A stretch of 41,613 bases of DNA from an uncultured Lachnospiraceae bacterium. Its GTDB lineage: Bacteria; Bacillota; Clostridia; Lachnospirales; Lachnospiraceae. The notes under the pieces were generated by a model. The model did no database searches, was not told the DNA's origin, and saw nothing but the letters and a program-made list of their open reading frames with translations. The stretch is from contig CADAKW010000018.1 of NCBI GenBank assembly GCA_902788645.1, forward strand, positions 1-41,613. The letters are read 5' to 3'. Positions within the stretch are counted from its first letter, which is position 1. Each line of letters begins with the position of its first letter. A program made the translations under genes and the position numbers. Shown piece by piece: positions 17,299-26,115 of the stretch.

Positions 17299-17922
17299 AT
17301 GGAAATGACAAATATAAAAAATATTATTTTCGATATCGGCGGTGTCCTTCTGGAATACCGTTGGGCAGATATGCTGATGGACCACGGGCTTACCAGAGAA
17401 GATGCCCTCATGGTGGGAAACACGATGTTTAACGATCCTCTGTGGTCCGGCATGGATCTTGCTGCTGCCGGAGAGGAGCAGTCCATTATCGAAGCATACC
17501 GTGAGAAATACCCGGCATACGGCGATACGATCGCCTGGTTCATTAACCACTGTGAATATATGCATGTTCCGAGAGAAGATGTCTGGGAGCGGGTACATAC
17601 TCTGAAGGAGCTGGGATATCCTCTTTATCTGCTGTCCAATTATCCGGAGACCATGTTTCACAAGCATACCGACGATGCTCCGTTCCGGCAGGACATGTCC
17701 GGCGGCGTGATCTCCTACGAGATCAAAAAGCTCAAACCATATCCTGAGATCTATCAGCACCTTGTACAGAAATATCATCTGGTTCCGGAGGAATGTCTTT
17801 TCTTTGATGACCGTCCCGAGAATACCGAAGGTGCCAGAAAACAGGGCATCCATGCCATCACTGTCACTTCCCGCGAGTTTCTGGTGGAAGAATTGGACAA
17901 AATAATAGCAGCAACGAACTAA
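17299..17922 (+). CDS. HAD-superfamily hydrolase (YihX-like)
   Basis: A 207-residue HAD subfamily IA hydrolase. The ATG at 17299 is used because AAGGATGG precedes it by eight bases; upstream in-frame ATGs lack sites. Motif I reads FDIGGVL, where the usual second Asp is replaced by Gly as in YihX-like and related branches; motif II is LLSNY, motif III the Lys in KKLKPYPEIY, and motif IV FFDDRPENT. It probably dephosphorylates a small sugar phosphate or similar metabolite; the substrate is not predictable. The 238 bases between it and the divergent Fic gene are very AT-rich with repeated ATTTTC motifs and hold no gene. Confidence 0.85.
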   Translation: MEMTNIKNIIFDIGGVLLEYRWADMLMDHGLTREDALMVGNTMFNDPLWSGMDLAAAGEEQSIIEAYREKYPAYGDTIAWFINHCEYMHVPREDVWERVHTLKELGYPLYLLSNYPETMFHKHTDDAPFRQDMSGGVISYEIKKLKPYPEIYQHLVQKYHLVPEECLFFDDRPENTEGARKQGIHAITVTSREFLVEELDKIIAATN

Positions 17923-17942
17923 CCCTCATTGCTGCTATTATT
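17901..17942. terminator. bidirectional terminator between convergent genes
   Basis: A perfect 14-bp stem, AATAATAGCAGCAA with TTGCTGCTATTATT, spans the ends of the HAD and metallophosphoesterase genes. The hairpin overlaps both reading frames, so each gene end codes for part of it. Confidence 0.75.
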
Positions 17943-18687
17943 CTAATCTGCCGATCTCATCAAAAATGCAGTGGCATTTTTCCTCTTCAAAGCTGACATT
18001 GACATGCATATGTCCAAACATCCACGCCTCAAACTCCGTGGTATTTTTGATCTCATCCAGATAATCCGTGAGATAATCTTTTGCATAGAAATCCGGATAC
18101 CCATCCATCTGCTCCAGAATAGAGGAACATGGACTATGGGTAATGATATAATCTACCTTATGGTCGTGAGCGGCGAGATTCTTAAGTCCCTCCTCCAGCT
18201 CCTCCTCGGAGGGAAGCTCTCTCTCCCACCAGGACAGGTGATTGATCCGGAACATCTTGCGCATCCTGTACCAGCTCTCGATCCTCTCATCATCCGGCTC
18301 CAGCACGCCATCCGGAATATCATGGCAGCTGGCTCCGCCAAAGGTAAAAAAGCTCCTGTCATTAATATCGAAAATCTGTCCCCTCATCAGATGAATGACC
18401 GAAGGCCGGATAAAATTGACCTTGCCTCCATGCCACTCCTCCACCGGAAGATTGTCTAATATATCGTAATTGCTATGATTACCCGCCACGAAAAGCGTGG
18501 TGAACTTTTTATTCTCCAACCAGTCCAGATTGGCATGCTCTCTGGGACTGTCATCCCAGATACCAAAATCTCCACAAACAATTACATAATCATCCTTCGT
18601 CAGCTCTACTCCCTCGGGAAAAACATAACGGTTCAATCTGCTTTTCCAATCGCCGTGAGTATCGCCTGTTACAAATACCATCTCCAT
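17938..18687 (-). CDS. calcineurin-like metallophosphoesterase
   Basis: A 249-residue metallophosphoesterase. The dinuclear metal site is complete: GDTHGD near residue 7, VCGDFGIWD, the AGNHSNYD motif, THSPCS and the terminal GHMHVN. It would hydrolyse a phosphomono- or diester in the cytoplasm; it has no signal peptide and no membrane segment. The target could be a nucleotide, a protein phosphate or a phosphodiester; nothing nearby decides this. It is convergent with the HAD phosphatase gene and shares its terminator. Confidence 0.88.
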   Translation of the reverse strand: MEMVFVTGDTHGDWKSRLNRYVFPEGVELTKDDYVIVCGDFGIWDDSPREHANLDWLENKKFTTLFVAGNHSNYDILDNLPVEEWHGGKVNFIRPSVIHLMRGQIFDINDRSFFTFGGASCHDIPDGVLEPDDERIESWYRMRKMFRINHLSWWERELPSEEELEEGLKNLAAHDHKVDYIITHSPCSSILEQMDGYPDFYAKDYLTDYLDEIKNTTEFEAWMFGHMHVNVSFEEEKCHCIFDEIGRLE

Positions 18688-18888
18688 CAGCCCCCAATTT
18701 TATTTACACCTATGTATCAAATTTGAGTCATATATTTTATTATACATGTATTTTCCCTAAAATGCTACCAAAAAATATTGGAATTATTATCAACAAACTT
18801 AATACGGAAAATGCATTGCCAAATGTCCGGTTTTTCATTAAGATATCTTATAGAAGTTACACAATACTACATAACAAAGGAGATGTTT

Positions 18889-20997
18889 ATGAAAATGAAG
18901 AAATCACACAAGACAAAAGGCCTGTCGATCGTGCTGACCGCCGCAATGGTGATCAGCAGCATGACCGCTCCGGCCACCGGCTCCGCCGCCAAAAAGGTGT
19001 CTATGTCCGGTCACACCGAGGTCCAGGTAGGCAAAAAAGTGATCCTGCGCCTGAAAAACAACAAAAAACGTGTTAAATGGTCAGTCACTGCCGGCAAAAA
19101 AAATATCCGGCTCTCTGCCAAAAAGAAAAAGAGCGTTGTCATCAAGGGAATAAAAAAAGGCTCTGCAAAGGTGCAGGCAAAGATCGGCAAGAAGAAATAT
19201 ATCTGTAAGGTCACTGTGCTTGCCGCCAAAAAGGCAACAGCCACACCTGTGGTAAGCGTAACCCCGTCTGCCACTCCGGCAGCAAGTACAACACCGTCCT
19301 ATGCTCCAAAATCATCACCGGCAGCCCCTGCCTCAAATGGCGGATTATCCACGGCAAAGCCGGGGAATCCTGACGGACCGGTATATCCAATATATCCGGA
19401 TGATCCGGTTCCAACCGCTCCCGTTCCCGCCAAAAACGAACAGGATCTTGACGCTCTGAAACAACTGGTAGAACAGCAGACAGCTTTAGGAGCCTATGTG
19501 GACGGGGATCCGGATTCCAGTCAATATGAATGGAGTGAGGGACGGCTTATCAGCATCGACTGGAACTACAGTGAACTTCGTGGGGCTCTTGACTTAAGCG
19601 GTCTGCAGGCTCTCCAGCGCTTCTCCGCAACAAATAATAATCTGACCTCCATCAATGTATCTGCGAATCAAAAGCTTAATGCTCTGTATATTGACGACAA
19701 TCAGTTTACGGATATTGACATTTCAAACAATCCAAACCTGCAATATTTATATTGTGGCTATAATCTTTTGTCCCAGATCGATCTATCAAACAACACAGAA
19801 CTGGACACTCTGAGCTGCTCACAAAATAAGCTTTCCAATCTGGATATAACGATGCTTCCAAAGCTTCAGACGCTCTATTGTGAATACAACCTGATCTCCG
19901 AGCTCGATATTTCACATAATCCGAAGCTACAGGCACTGTACGCGGAGGATAATCAACTGGATCAGATTGACATTTCTGCCAACGCAGACCTGGACACTCT
20001 GGACTGTAACCAGAATAATCTAACTTCCATTGACCTCTCCAGCAATGCATCGTTAAAAAGGATTTATTGTCAGGAAAACGAGATCTCTGCACTGGATGTC
20101 AGCAATATCACAGAGCTGGAAACACTGCGCTGTGACTCCAACCAGATAAAATCACTGGATGTATCCAATAATACAGCACTGACTATTTTTACCTGTGATA
20201 ACAACCAGCTTGACACATTAGATGTAACACAAAACAAAAAGCTTGAGACACTTTCCTGTGCATCAAACAATATCGCGAATATTGATGTGTCCGCCAATAC
20301 AGAATTACTCTTGCTGGACGTCTGCTATCTGCCTGTTACAGAACTGGATGTATCAAATAATACTCATTTAACGGACCTGCGTATCTCCGAAACAAAGCTG
20401 ACACAGATCGACCTTTCCAAGCTGTCAGAGCTTTACTCCATCAACTGCGACAACCTTCCTCTGACCAGTCTGGATGTGTCCGCATGTCCAAAACTAAACA
20501 CCCTGCTCCTCCACGATGCACCGGATATCACATCTCTGGATGTTTCTCATAACCCGGAGCTTGAAATACTGTCCTGCGATTACTGCAATATCACAGAGCT
20601 GGATGTATCAAACAATCCAAAGCTCGTGAGACTCCAGTGTATGGCTAACAAAATCGGTACACTAGATGTATCAAACAATCCCGAACTGATGACTTTATAC
20701 TGTGACGCCTGTGACCTCTCCACTCTGGATGTTACAAAAAATCCACAGTTAACAAGACTGCGCTGTGATTCCAATAATCTGATAACTCTGGACGTTACAA
20801 AAAACACAGAACTGAAGGAGTTTGTCTGTGGCAATAACAGTCTGACCAGTCTGGATGTATCTCATAATGAACAGCTGACCTATCTGAGCTGTCACAGCAA
20901 TCCACAACTGACCTATCTGGATTTGTCAAACAATCCTCTGTTGAATAAAAATAACATTCAGGTCGGAAATGATGTCACGATCACTTTTGCAAATTAA
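18889..20997 (+). CDS. secreted leucine-rich repeat protein with Ig-like N-terminal domain
   Basis: A 702-residue exported protein. AAAGGAG precedes the ATG at 18889; a basic start and hydrophobic stretch (GLSIVLTAAMVISSM) give a signal peptide cleaved near residue 32. A Lys-rich Big2/Ig-like domain follows (about 35-118), then a Pro/Ser/Thr/Ala linker (about 120-180). The rest is about 18 tandem leucine-rich repeats of roughly 21 residues with the pattern L.TL.C..N.L..LDVS.N..L, where Cys recurs at a fixed position. No LPXTG motif or membrane anchor is seen at the end, so attachment may rely on the basic N-terminal domain. Such proteins bind host or cell-wall ligands; the ligand is unknown. 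Confidence 0.85.
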   Translation: MKMKKSHKTKGLSIVLTAAMVISSMTAPATGSAAKKVSMSGHTEVQVGKKVILRLKNNKKRVKWSVTAGKKNIRLSAKKKKSVVIKGIKKGSAKVQAKIGKKKYICKVTVLAAKKATATPVVSVTPSATPAASTTPSYAPKSSPAAPASNGGLSTAKPGNPDGPVYPIYPDDPVPTAPVPAKNEQDLDALKQLVEQQTALGAYVDGDPDSSQYEWSEGRLISIDWNYSELRGALDLSGLQALQRFSATNNNLTSINVSANQKLNALYIDDNQFTDIDISNNPNLQYLYCGYNLLSQIDLSNNTELDTLSCSQNKLSNLDITMLPKLQTLYCEYNLISELDISHNPKLQALYAEDNQLDQIDISANADLDTLDCNQNNLTSIDLSSNASLKRIYCQENEISALDVSNITELETLRCDSNQIKSLDVSNNTALTIFTCDNNQLDTLDVTQNKKLETLSCASNNIANIDVSANTELLLLDVCYLPVTELDVSNNTHLTDLRISETKLTQIDLSKLSELYSINCDNLPLTSLDVSACPKLNTLLLHDAPDITSLDVSHNPELEILSCDYCNITELDVSNNPKLVRLQCMANKIGTLDVSNNPELMTLYCDACDLSTLDVTKNPQLTRLRCDSNNLITLDVTKNTELKEFVCGNNSLTSLDVSHNEQLTYLSCHSNPQLTYLDLSNNPLLNKNNIQVGNDVTITFAN

Positions 20998-21043
20998 GCA
21001 CGGGATATCTGTCCGTCGGACAAGCCTTCTATAATAGATTGAT

Positions 21044-21080
21044 GGCAGCCTGCGAGGAATTCACAGGCTGCCACTTTTTT
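21044..21080 (+). terminator. intrinsic terminator of the LRR gene
   Basis: GGCAGCCTG pairs with CAGGCTGCC around an 11-base loop and is followed by ACTTTTTT, 47 bases after the LRR stop codon. Confidence 0.88.
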
Positions 21081-21124
21081 ATCATATTCTATCTACAACA
21101 GAAAATATTATGCTTTTTTATCTA

Positions 21125-21475
21125 CTACACCCACACGGGATCCTCCTCCGGTTTTTCAAGGATCTCTCGTATTTCCTCCTCTGACTTATCAGCAAACGCC
21201 GCAATCCTCTCTATCGTTTCTCCCATCGCATACATCCTGCGAATCAGGAAAATTTCCCCTTGCTGACGTCCCTCTTGACGGCCTTCCTGTAATCCCTCAC
21301 TAAGTCCACTTTGACGAGTTTTTTCCAACTCCTCCTCAATTTCATCCTTCAGCCATTCTCTAATAAACGAACCCATAACCTCATCCCTCCTTAGTTCCCG
21401 AAAAATATCCATATTAGCCATCTCACATGCATGCAAAACAGCATTGATATTATCTCTGTCTCCCGGTTTCTTCAT
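21125..21475 (-). pseudogene. C-terminal remnant of an Rpn-family (PD-(D/E)XK) nuclease
   Basis: The 116-residue frame carries the typical end of Rpn/transposase-like nucleases: a helical region with REWLKDEIEEELE, then repeated EG..EG..EGR units and a final FADKSEEEIREILEKP helix. The family is normally about 250-350 residues and its nuclease core precedes this part. Here the core is absent and no ribosome site precedes the first ATG, so it is most likely a leftover of a larger gene. Upstream bases to 21531 show no recognisable core. Confidence 0.6.
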
Positions 21476-21531
21476 TCCATTTTTCTAAATATTATAATCA
21501 CATAATACTGTTTTTCAATATAATAAATTCA

Positions 21532-21574
21532 CAAAAAAATCACTGCTGATCCGAAAAAACTTCCAAATCAGCAG
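21532..21574 (-). terminator. intrinsic terminator downstream of glnK
   Basis: On the minus strand CTGCTGAT and ATCAGCAG pair around a 16-base loop and are followed by TGATTTTTTT. It lies about 135 bases after the glnK stop codon. Confidence 0.65.
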
Positions 21575-21685
21575 CGAAATCAATTTTTAGTCCTGTAATA
21601 TCTTACAACTTTTTAATGATCCATTTATACACTATGCATAAAAACGAAAACTCCACTACGAAAAACACTGTTTTTGCGTTCTTCT

Positions 21686-21707
21686 GTGTGAGAAGTACTT
21701 CTCACAC
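21686..21707. repeat. perfect 22-bp palindrome abutting the glnK stop codon
   Basis: GTGTGAGAAGT-ACTTCTCACAC is a perfect inverted repeat with no loop bases, one base from the glnK stop codon. No T-run follows on either strand. It may protect the mRNA 3' end or bind a dimeric protein. Another small hairpin (CGAAAAAC/GTTTTTGCG) lies just beyond it at 21660-21679. Confidence 0.6.
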
Positions 21708-21708
21708 T

Positions 21709-22071
21709 TTATTCGGTCTGATCCGCAGCCCACACCGCCTTTGGTCCATGCTCCCCGGTACGGATCCGGACAACATCCATCAGCTCATAGACAAAGATCT
21801 TGCCATCCCCGTGCTCTCCTGTCTGGGCCGTGCGGCAGATGGCATCCACCGTGCGTTTTGCCCACTCCTGACTGGAAACAACAATTTCAAACTTAACCTT
21901 AGGCAGGAGATTAATATCCACATCATAGCCTCTGATCTTTTCCTTATATCCCATCTGGGTACCGCAGCCCATAACCTGTGAGATGGTCATTCCATGGACC
22001 TGCAGCTGCTGAAGGGCATCCTTTACATCCTCCATTTTATCTTCATTAATAATTGCATCGATTTTGATCAT
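21709..22071 (-). CDS. glnK: P-II family nitrogen regulatory protein
   Basis: A 120-residue P-II signalling protein. The ATG follows CAGGAGG at normal spacing. The C-terminal signature TGEHGDGKIFVYELMDVVRIRTGE is complete, and the T-loop region (about 37-56, GCGTQMGYKEKIRGYDVDINLLPK) differs in length and composition from the enteric GlnB sequence but keeps its end LLPKVK. P-II proteins bind ATP/ADP and 2-oxoglutarate and block the ammonium channel when nitrogen is plentiful. It lies 101 bases downstream of amt in the same direction, the classical amt-glnK pair. It is most likely GlnK rather than GlnB because of that linkage. Confidence 0.92.
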   Translation of the reverse strand: MIKIDAIINEDKMEDVKDALQQLQVHGMTISQVMGCGTQMGYKEKIRGYDVDINLLPKVKFEIVVSSQEWAKRTVDAICRTAQTGEHGDGKIFVYELMDVVRIRTGEHGPKAVWAADQTE

Positions 22072-22172
22072 AATCCTGACCTCCTGATTTTCTTTATCAT
22101 CACAATCTTTCTTTTATCCTTCAAACCACTCTTACGGATTTCTATATTATGGCAATTGTACTATTGTACTTC

Positions 22173-23417
22173 TTAGTCCAATCCATTAAAAGACGGATAT
22201 GCACTCTCACCATGCTGGCTCTCGTCCAATCCCACTCTCTCGTCATGTTCTGATACACGAAGCGGAGTAAACAGCTTCACGATGGATGCACAGATCAGCG
22301 TTCCCACAATAGCAACCGTGATCGTTGCCACAATACTGATGATCTGCGCCAGGAACAAATGATAATCACCGTAGATCAATCCGTCCCAGCGTGCCACTCC
22401 GTTAATGGACTTCTGTGCAAAGATTCCGGTTGCAATGCCCCCCCAGATACCACCGACACCATGACAGCCAAAAGCATCCAATGCGTCATCATAACCAAAA
22501 CGCTTCTTTACTACAGACATCATAAAGTAACAGATCGGACTGACCACAATACCAATAATGATTGCGGACCACAGCGGTACAAAGCCTGCCCCCGGTGTGA
22601 TGGCCACCAGACCGAGTACAGCACCGGTACAGGCGCCGATCACAGTCGGCTTACCGTCACGGATCATATCAATCGCCATCCATGAAAGCATTGCACAGGC
22701 TGCAGAGGTGTTCGTTGTCATAAATGCATGAACGGCCAGCCCATTTGCTCCCAAAGCACTTCCTGCATTGAAGCCGAACCATCCAAACCACAGAATAGAA
22801 GCTCCCAGTAAAACAAACGGAATATTATGGGTACGGTATGCCGTCTTTTCATATCCGCGGCGCTTGCCAAGCATCAGGGAAAGCACCAGACCACTGACAC
22901 CGGAGCTGATATGTACCACATTTCCTCCGGCAAAATCTACAGAACCAAGCACTTCACCGAGAAGTCCACCCTTGCCCCATACCATATGGGCCATCGGGAA
23001 ATATACGACCAGAAGCCACAGAGCGATAAAAGCAAATAATGCTTTAAATTTCATTCTGCCAGCCACAGAGCCCGTGATCAGTGCCGGGGTAATAATGGCA
23101 AACATCATCTGAAATGCTGCAAACAACAGTGCCGGTATGCCATCCGCATAAGCTCCCGGCTCCCAGCCCACATTATTCATACAGAAGCTTTTCAGATTAC
23201 CGATCACACCGCCGCAGTTGCCGCTGAAGGAAAGAGAATATCCCACCAGCACCCACATCAGAGAGGCAAGCCCCATAATAAAAAACGACGAAATCATTGT
23301 ATTTAAGACATTTTTCCGGCGAACAAGTCCTCCATAGAAAAACGCCAGTCCCGGCGTCATAAAAAATACAAACGCCGTTGCTATCATCATAAATCCAGTA
23401 TCTCCAGAATTCAACAT
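22173..23417 (-). CDS. amt: ammonium transporter Amt
   Basis: A 414-residue integral membrane channel with about eleven hydrophobic segments. The signature DFAGGNVVHISSGVSGLVLSL is complete, including the first pore His, and the second pore His is in GCHGVGGIWGG. It conducts ammonium or ammonia into the cell and is regulated by the GlnK protein encoded next. AAAGGTGG precedes the ATG. The transcript starts at a promoter near 23598-23626 and must read through a strong terminator hairpin before reaching the gene, so expression is probably controlled by antitermination. Confidence 0.95.
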   Translation of the reverse strand: MLNSGDTGFMMIATAFVFFMTPGLAFFYGGLVRRKNVLNTMISSFFIMGLASLMWVLVGYSLSFSGNCGGVIGNLKSFCMNNVGWEPGAYADGIPALLFAAFQMMFAIITPALITGSVAGRMKFKALFAFIALWLLVVYFPMAHMVWGKGGLLGEVLGSVDFAGGNVVHISSGVSGLVLSLMLGKRRGYEKTAYRTHNIPFVLLGASILWFGWFGFNAGSALGANGLAVHAFMTTNTSAACAMLSWMAIDMIRDGKPTVIGACTGAVLGLVAITPGAGFVPLWSAIIIGIVVSPICYFMMSVVKKRFGYDDALDAFGCHGVGGIWGGIATGIFAQKSINGVARWDGLIYGDYHLFLAQIISIVATITVAIVGTLICASIVKLFTPLRVSEHDERVGLDESQHGESAYPSFNGLD

Positions 23418-23544
23418 ATCCGTACCACCTTTCTGTCCATTACCATTCTCCTGTTTCTATAATTACGATAGGATTGCGCATTCCCGTCTGAGCTTTATGC
23501 CTTCCAAAATAATTCTTAACCGGATTATTTCTTTTTTAGAAAAC

Positions 23545-23580
23545 AAAAAAGGTGCTTCTATTTCAAAATAGAAGCACCTT
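23545..23580 (-). promoter_or_regulatory. terminator hairpin in the amt leader (attenuator candidate)
   Basis: A perfect 15-bp stem (AAGGTGCTTCTATTT with AAATAGAAGCACCTT) is followed on the minus strand by TTTTTT. It begins about 11 bases after the start expected from the amt promoter, so an aborted transcript of about 46 bases is predicted. It could also end transcripts from the LRR/fn3 gene at 23716. The loop does not match the ANTAR hexaloop pattern. Confidence 0.65.
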
Positions 23581-23597
23581 CGCTCTTTATGAAAGTC

Positions 23598-23626
23598 ATA
23601 ATAGCACAATCAAAAATGATTTTCAA
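23598..23626 (-). promoter_or_regulatory. amt-glnK promoter
   Basis: On the minus strand TTGAAA (23621-23626), a 17-base spacer and TATTAT (23598-23603) form a housekeeping-type promoter about 180 bases upstream of the amt start codon. Confidence 0.55.
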
Positions 23627-23715
23627 TAGTTTTTTTCAAAAAAACTTGCAGAATTTCAACCCAGCCACATCATCACTTTCAATTGCAAACCACAGACTTA
23701 ATATTCAAAACTCCG

Positions 23716-25896
23716 CTATACCTTTATTTTCACAGGTTTCGAATAATAGCTGAACATTTTCTTTCCCCAGAGCTTTTTGTATGTCCTGATGCGGACCCAA
23801 AATGTCTTTTTTCCTTTTTGGTAACGGATACGGTACACTCCATGAAGCTTTTTTATGGAATTGTTTTTTAATGCAATCTTTTTGTACCGTCCCTGATTGG
23901 TTGCCACATACAGCTGCAGCTTATCTGCGTTATATTTTCGGACACGAAGCTTTAAATACGGAATCCCTCCCACACGCTTTTTCTGCACACTGATCACCGG
24001 AGTGACAAGCCGGGTCACTCTTATGGCACGGGGCTTTGTAAAGGATCCGTACATTATCATCCTGCCGTCAGTCCACCATGCACGAAGCCTGTAATAGTAT
24101 ACCACTGCCGCTTTCTGATCATTATTTTTATAGGATGTCGTTTCCCCGGAAAGTGTCTGAAGCAACCGATATGTCCCATTTTTTCCGGTGGATCTGTAAA
24201 TCTCGTAACCTGTCACAGACGTATTATAGTCCCAGGATAATGTCACATGACGATTATCCTTAGAATACACCCGCAGTCCGGAGACAGCCAGTTCCGGCAC
24301 TCCCTCTGTGAGTATTGGACTCTGGGTCACCTCCGGTGTCTTTTCCGGCTCTTTCGTTGGGGTCGGACTTTGTGTCGGCGTCGGACTCTGCGTTATCTCC
24401 GGGGTTTTCTCCGGCTCTGCCGTTGGGGCCGGACTCTGTGTTGGCGTCGGACTCTGCGTTACCTCCGGGGTTTTCTCCGGCTCTGCCGTCGGGGCCGGAC
24501 TCTGTGTCGGCGTCGGACTGTTTTCTCCGGCCCCCGGGATCTCCCGGATCAGGCTCTGTTCACAGTTATATGCCTGCCCACATTCCGCACACAACATCCC
24601 TGTTATCTTTACATGGGCATCCTCATAAAACGTATGCTGCTCATAATGATGTACATGGGTATCAATATCCTGAAATGTGATCCCTGCCTCTTTGGCAAAA
24701 CTTTCCACGACACTGTCCTTTTTTCCGTACAGTACAACATCGTCTCCCTCAAATGCGTTTTCTCCGATCTCTGTCACAGTGTCAGGGATATAAATGCTTT
24801 TCAGCGAGGTACAGCCCTTTGCAAAATTCTCCGGGATCGCTGTGAGATCTTCCGGCAGAATGATCGTCTCCAGATCCTTGCAAAATGCGCAATCCCCTCT
24901 ATGCAGTGTCATCCCTTTTCCAAAGACAACATTCTTCACGCCATAGCATCCATTTAACACCTCATACGTCGTCTGGGTTCCATCCGGAAAATACATCATC
25001 TCAATCCCGGAACGGATAATGATATTGTTTGTGTTGCGGTAAGCGGCCCCCATATATATCTTCAGATCATCTCCCAAAAGCAGCATTTTGAGATTTGTTG
25101 CATCCGCGAACGCCATTGCCCCCAGCTGCTTCACTCCACGGAGATCCTGTACCGAATACAGGGCAGTGGAAGCCTCAAACGCTGCTGCACCAATCTCCTC
25201 AACTCCCGCCGGGATCACCATATCTTTGATATTCCGTGCCATTTCAAAAGCATACATGGAAATCTTTGTAACACTGTCCGGAATCACGTACTCTGTGCGG
25301 GGATCCTGACTTGGATATCTTATAAGCTCCGTCATATCTGCCGTAAACAGCACACCATCCTTTACTGTATAAGAGGTATTTTCCGGATCGATCGTAATCT
25401 CCGTCAGCTTTGTTCCCTCAAAAGGTATCAGCCGTGAGGTTTCAATCTTGCGGACCTGTTTTCCGATATGTATTTTACTCAGACCCGACAAAGAAAAAGC
25501 TCCCTCGCTGATCTCCTGAACATTATCTCCAACAACGATCTCCTTGAGCTTACTGCAGCGGTTAAAAGCATAGCTGCTGATCCTGGTCACATCATATATC
25601 CTGCCGTCCAGCGAAACAGCATCCGGTATGGTCACAATACCATCCCCTGCACCCTGGTAATCTGCCGCCCCAAAAGAAGTATCCCCGACCATGGCATAAT
25701 CCCCGGAAATATGATAACAGATTCCCTGCGCATCCTTATTGTTTTCATCCAATGCATAGACCACATTGCGATAGGACTCTGTATTATCCGCGGCATACGC
25801 TGTTTTGATATCCCTGCCGTACCAAAAGATCCCCTCCAGCAGCATAAACACCACCATGATCCGGCTGATCTGTCTTCTGTATCTTATATGTAACAT
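23716..25896 (-). CDS. BspA-like leucine-rich repeat / fibronectin type III surface protein
   Basis: A 726-residue exported protein. The ATG at 25896 follows GAGGAG; the 21 residues upstream have no site. A signal peptide ends near AYAAD (about residue 37). Next comes a BspA-type LRR_5 region (about 60-390) with repeated ISSYAFNRCSKLKEIVVGDNV-like units. A short Cys/His segment (HVHHYEQH, CAECGQAYNCEQ) leads to a Pro/Thr/Ser/Glu linker of about three 22-residue repeats, then a fibronectin type III domain (about 530-620) and a Lys/Arg-rich C-terminus. No LPXTG motif is present. BspA-like proteins often mediate adhesion; the role here is inferred. Confidence 0.82.
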   Translation of the reverse strand: MLHIRYRRQISRIMVVFMLLEGIFWYGRDIKTAYAADNTESYRNVVYALDENNKDAQGICYHISGDYAMVGDTSFGAADYQGAGDGIVTIPDAVSLDGRIYDVTRISSYAFNRCSKLKEIVVGDNVQEISEGAFSLSGLSKIHIGKQVRKIETSRLIPFEGTKLTEITIDPENTSYTVKDGVLFTADMTELIRYPSQDPRTEYVIPDSVTKISMYAFEMARNIKDMVIPAGVEEIGAAAFEASTALYSVQDLRGVKQLGAMAFADATNLKMLLLGDDLKIYMGAAYRNTNNIIIRSGIEMMYFPDGTQTTYEVLNGCYGVKNVVFGKGMTLHRGDCAFCKDLETIILPEDLTAIPENFAKGCTSLKSIYIPDTVTEIGENAFEGDDVVLYGKKDSVVESFAKEAGITFQDIDTHVHHYEQHTFYEDAHVKITGMLCAECGQAYNCEQSLIREIPGAGENSPTPTQSPAPTAEPEKTPEVTQSPTPTQSPAPTAEPEKTPEITQSPTPTQSPTPTKEPEKTPEVTQSPILTEGVPELAVSGLRVYSKDNRHVTLSWDYNTSVTGYEIYRSTGKNGTYRLLQTLSGETTSYKNNDQKAAVVYYYRLRAWWTDGRMIMYGSFTKPRAIRVTRLVTPVISVQKKRVGGIPYLKLRVRKYNADKLQLYVATNQGRYKKIALKNNSIKKLHGVYRIRYQKGKKTFWVRIRTYKKLWGKKMFSYYSKPVKIKV
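24326..24526 (-). repeat. 66-bp tandem repeats in the LRR/fn3 gene
   Basis: About three copies of a 66-bp unit encode 22-residue segments of the type PTPTQSPAPTAEPEKTPEVT. Copies differ at only a few positions, suggesting recent duplication and possible length variation between strains. The encoded part is a flexible spacer between the LRR and fn3 domains. Confidence 0.8.
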
Positions 25897-26033
25897 CTTT
25901 TCTCCTCGATTCGTAATTCCATTTGCTTTCAAACTATCCGATATAATATTTTCATTCACATAAAGTATATCACAGACGCTTTTTCATTCACAAGGAAAAG
26001 TAGCAAAATCATCAGCAAAACTCCGTGAATGAC

Positions 26034-26073
26034 AAAAAGCAGACCTGCGCCTTTTACGCAGAGTCTGCTTTAC
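26034..26073 (-). terminator. intrinsic terminator of the prd operon
   Basis: On the minus strand AAAGCAGAC.CTGCG pairs with CGCAG.TCTGCTTT around a 7-base loop and is followed by a T-run. It lies about 45 bases after the prdB stop codon. A promoter for the LRR/fn3 gene (TTGTGA, 18 bases, TATACT on the minus strand) follows it. Confidence 0.88.
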
Positions 26074-26115
26074 GATCACAAAAATTATCTTAAAGAGCTC
26101 CTTTATACATTATAA

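Noticed and set aside
23545..23580. ANTAR-binding leader at amt
   Set aside because: Only one hairpin is present and its apical six bases do not have A at position 1; the two-hairpin ANTAR pattern is not met.
24326..24526. Possible CRISPR-like array
   Set aside because: The units are contiguous 66-bp coding repeats in frame, without spacers, and no cas genes are near.
24247..24957. Arg-rich plus-strand frame of 236 residues
   Set aside because: It is the antisense reading of the tandem repeats in the LRR/fn3 gene.
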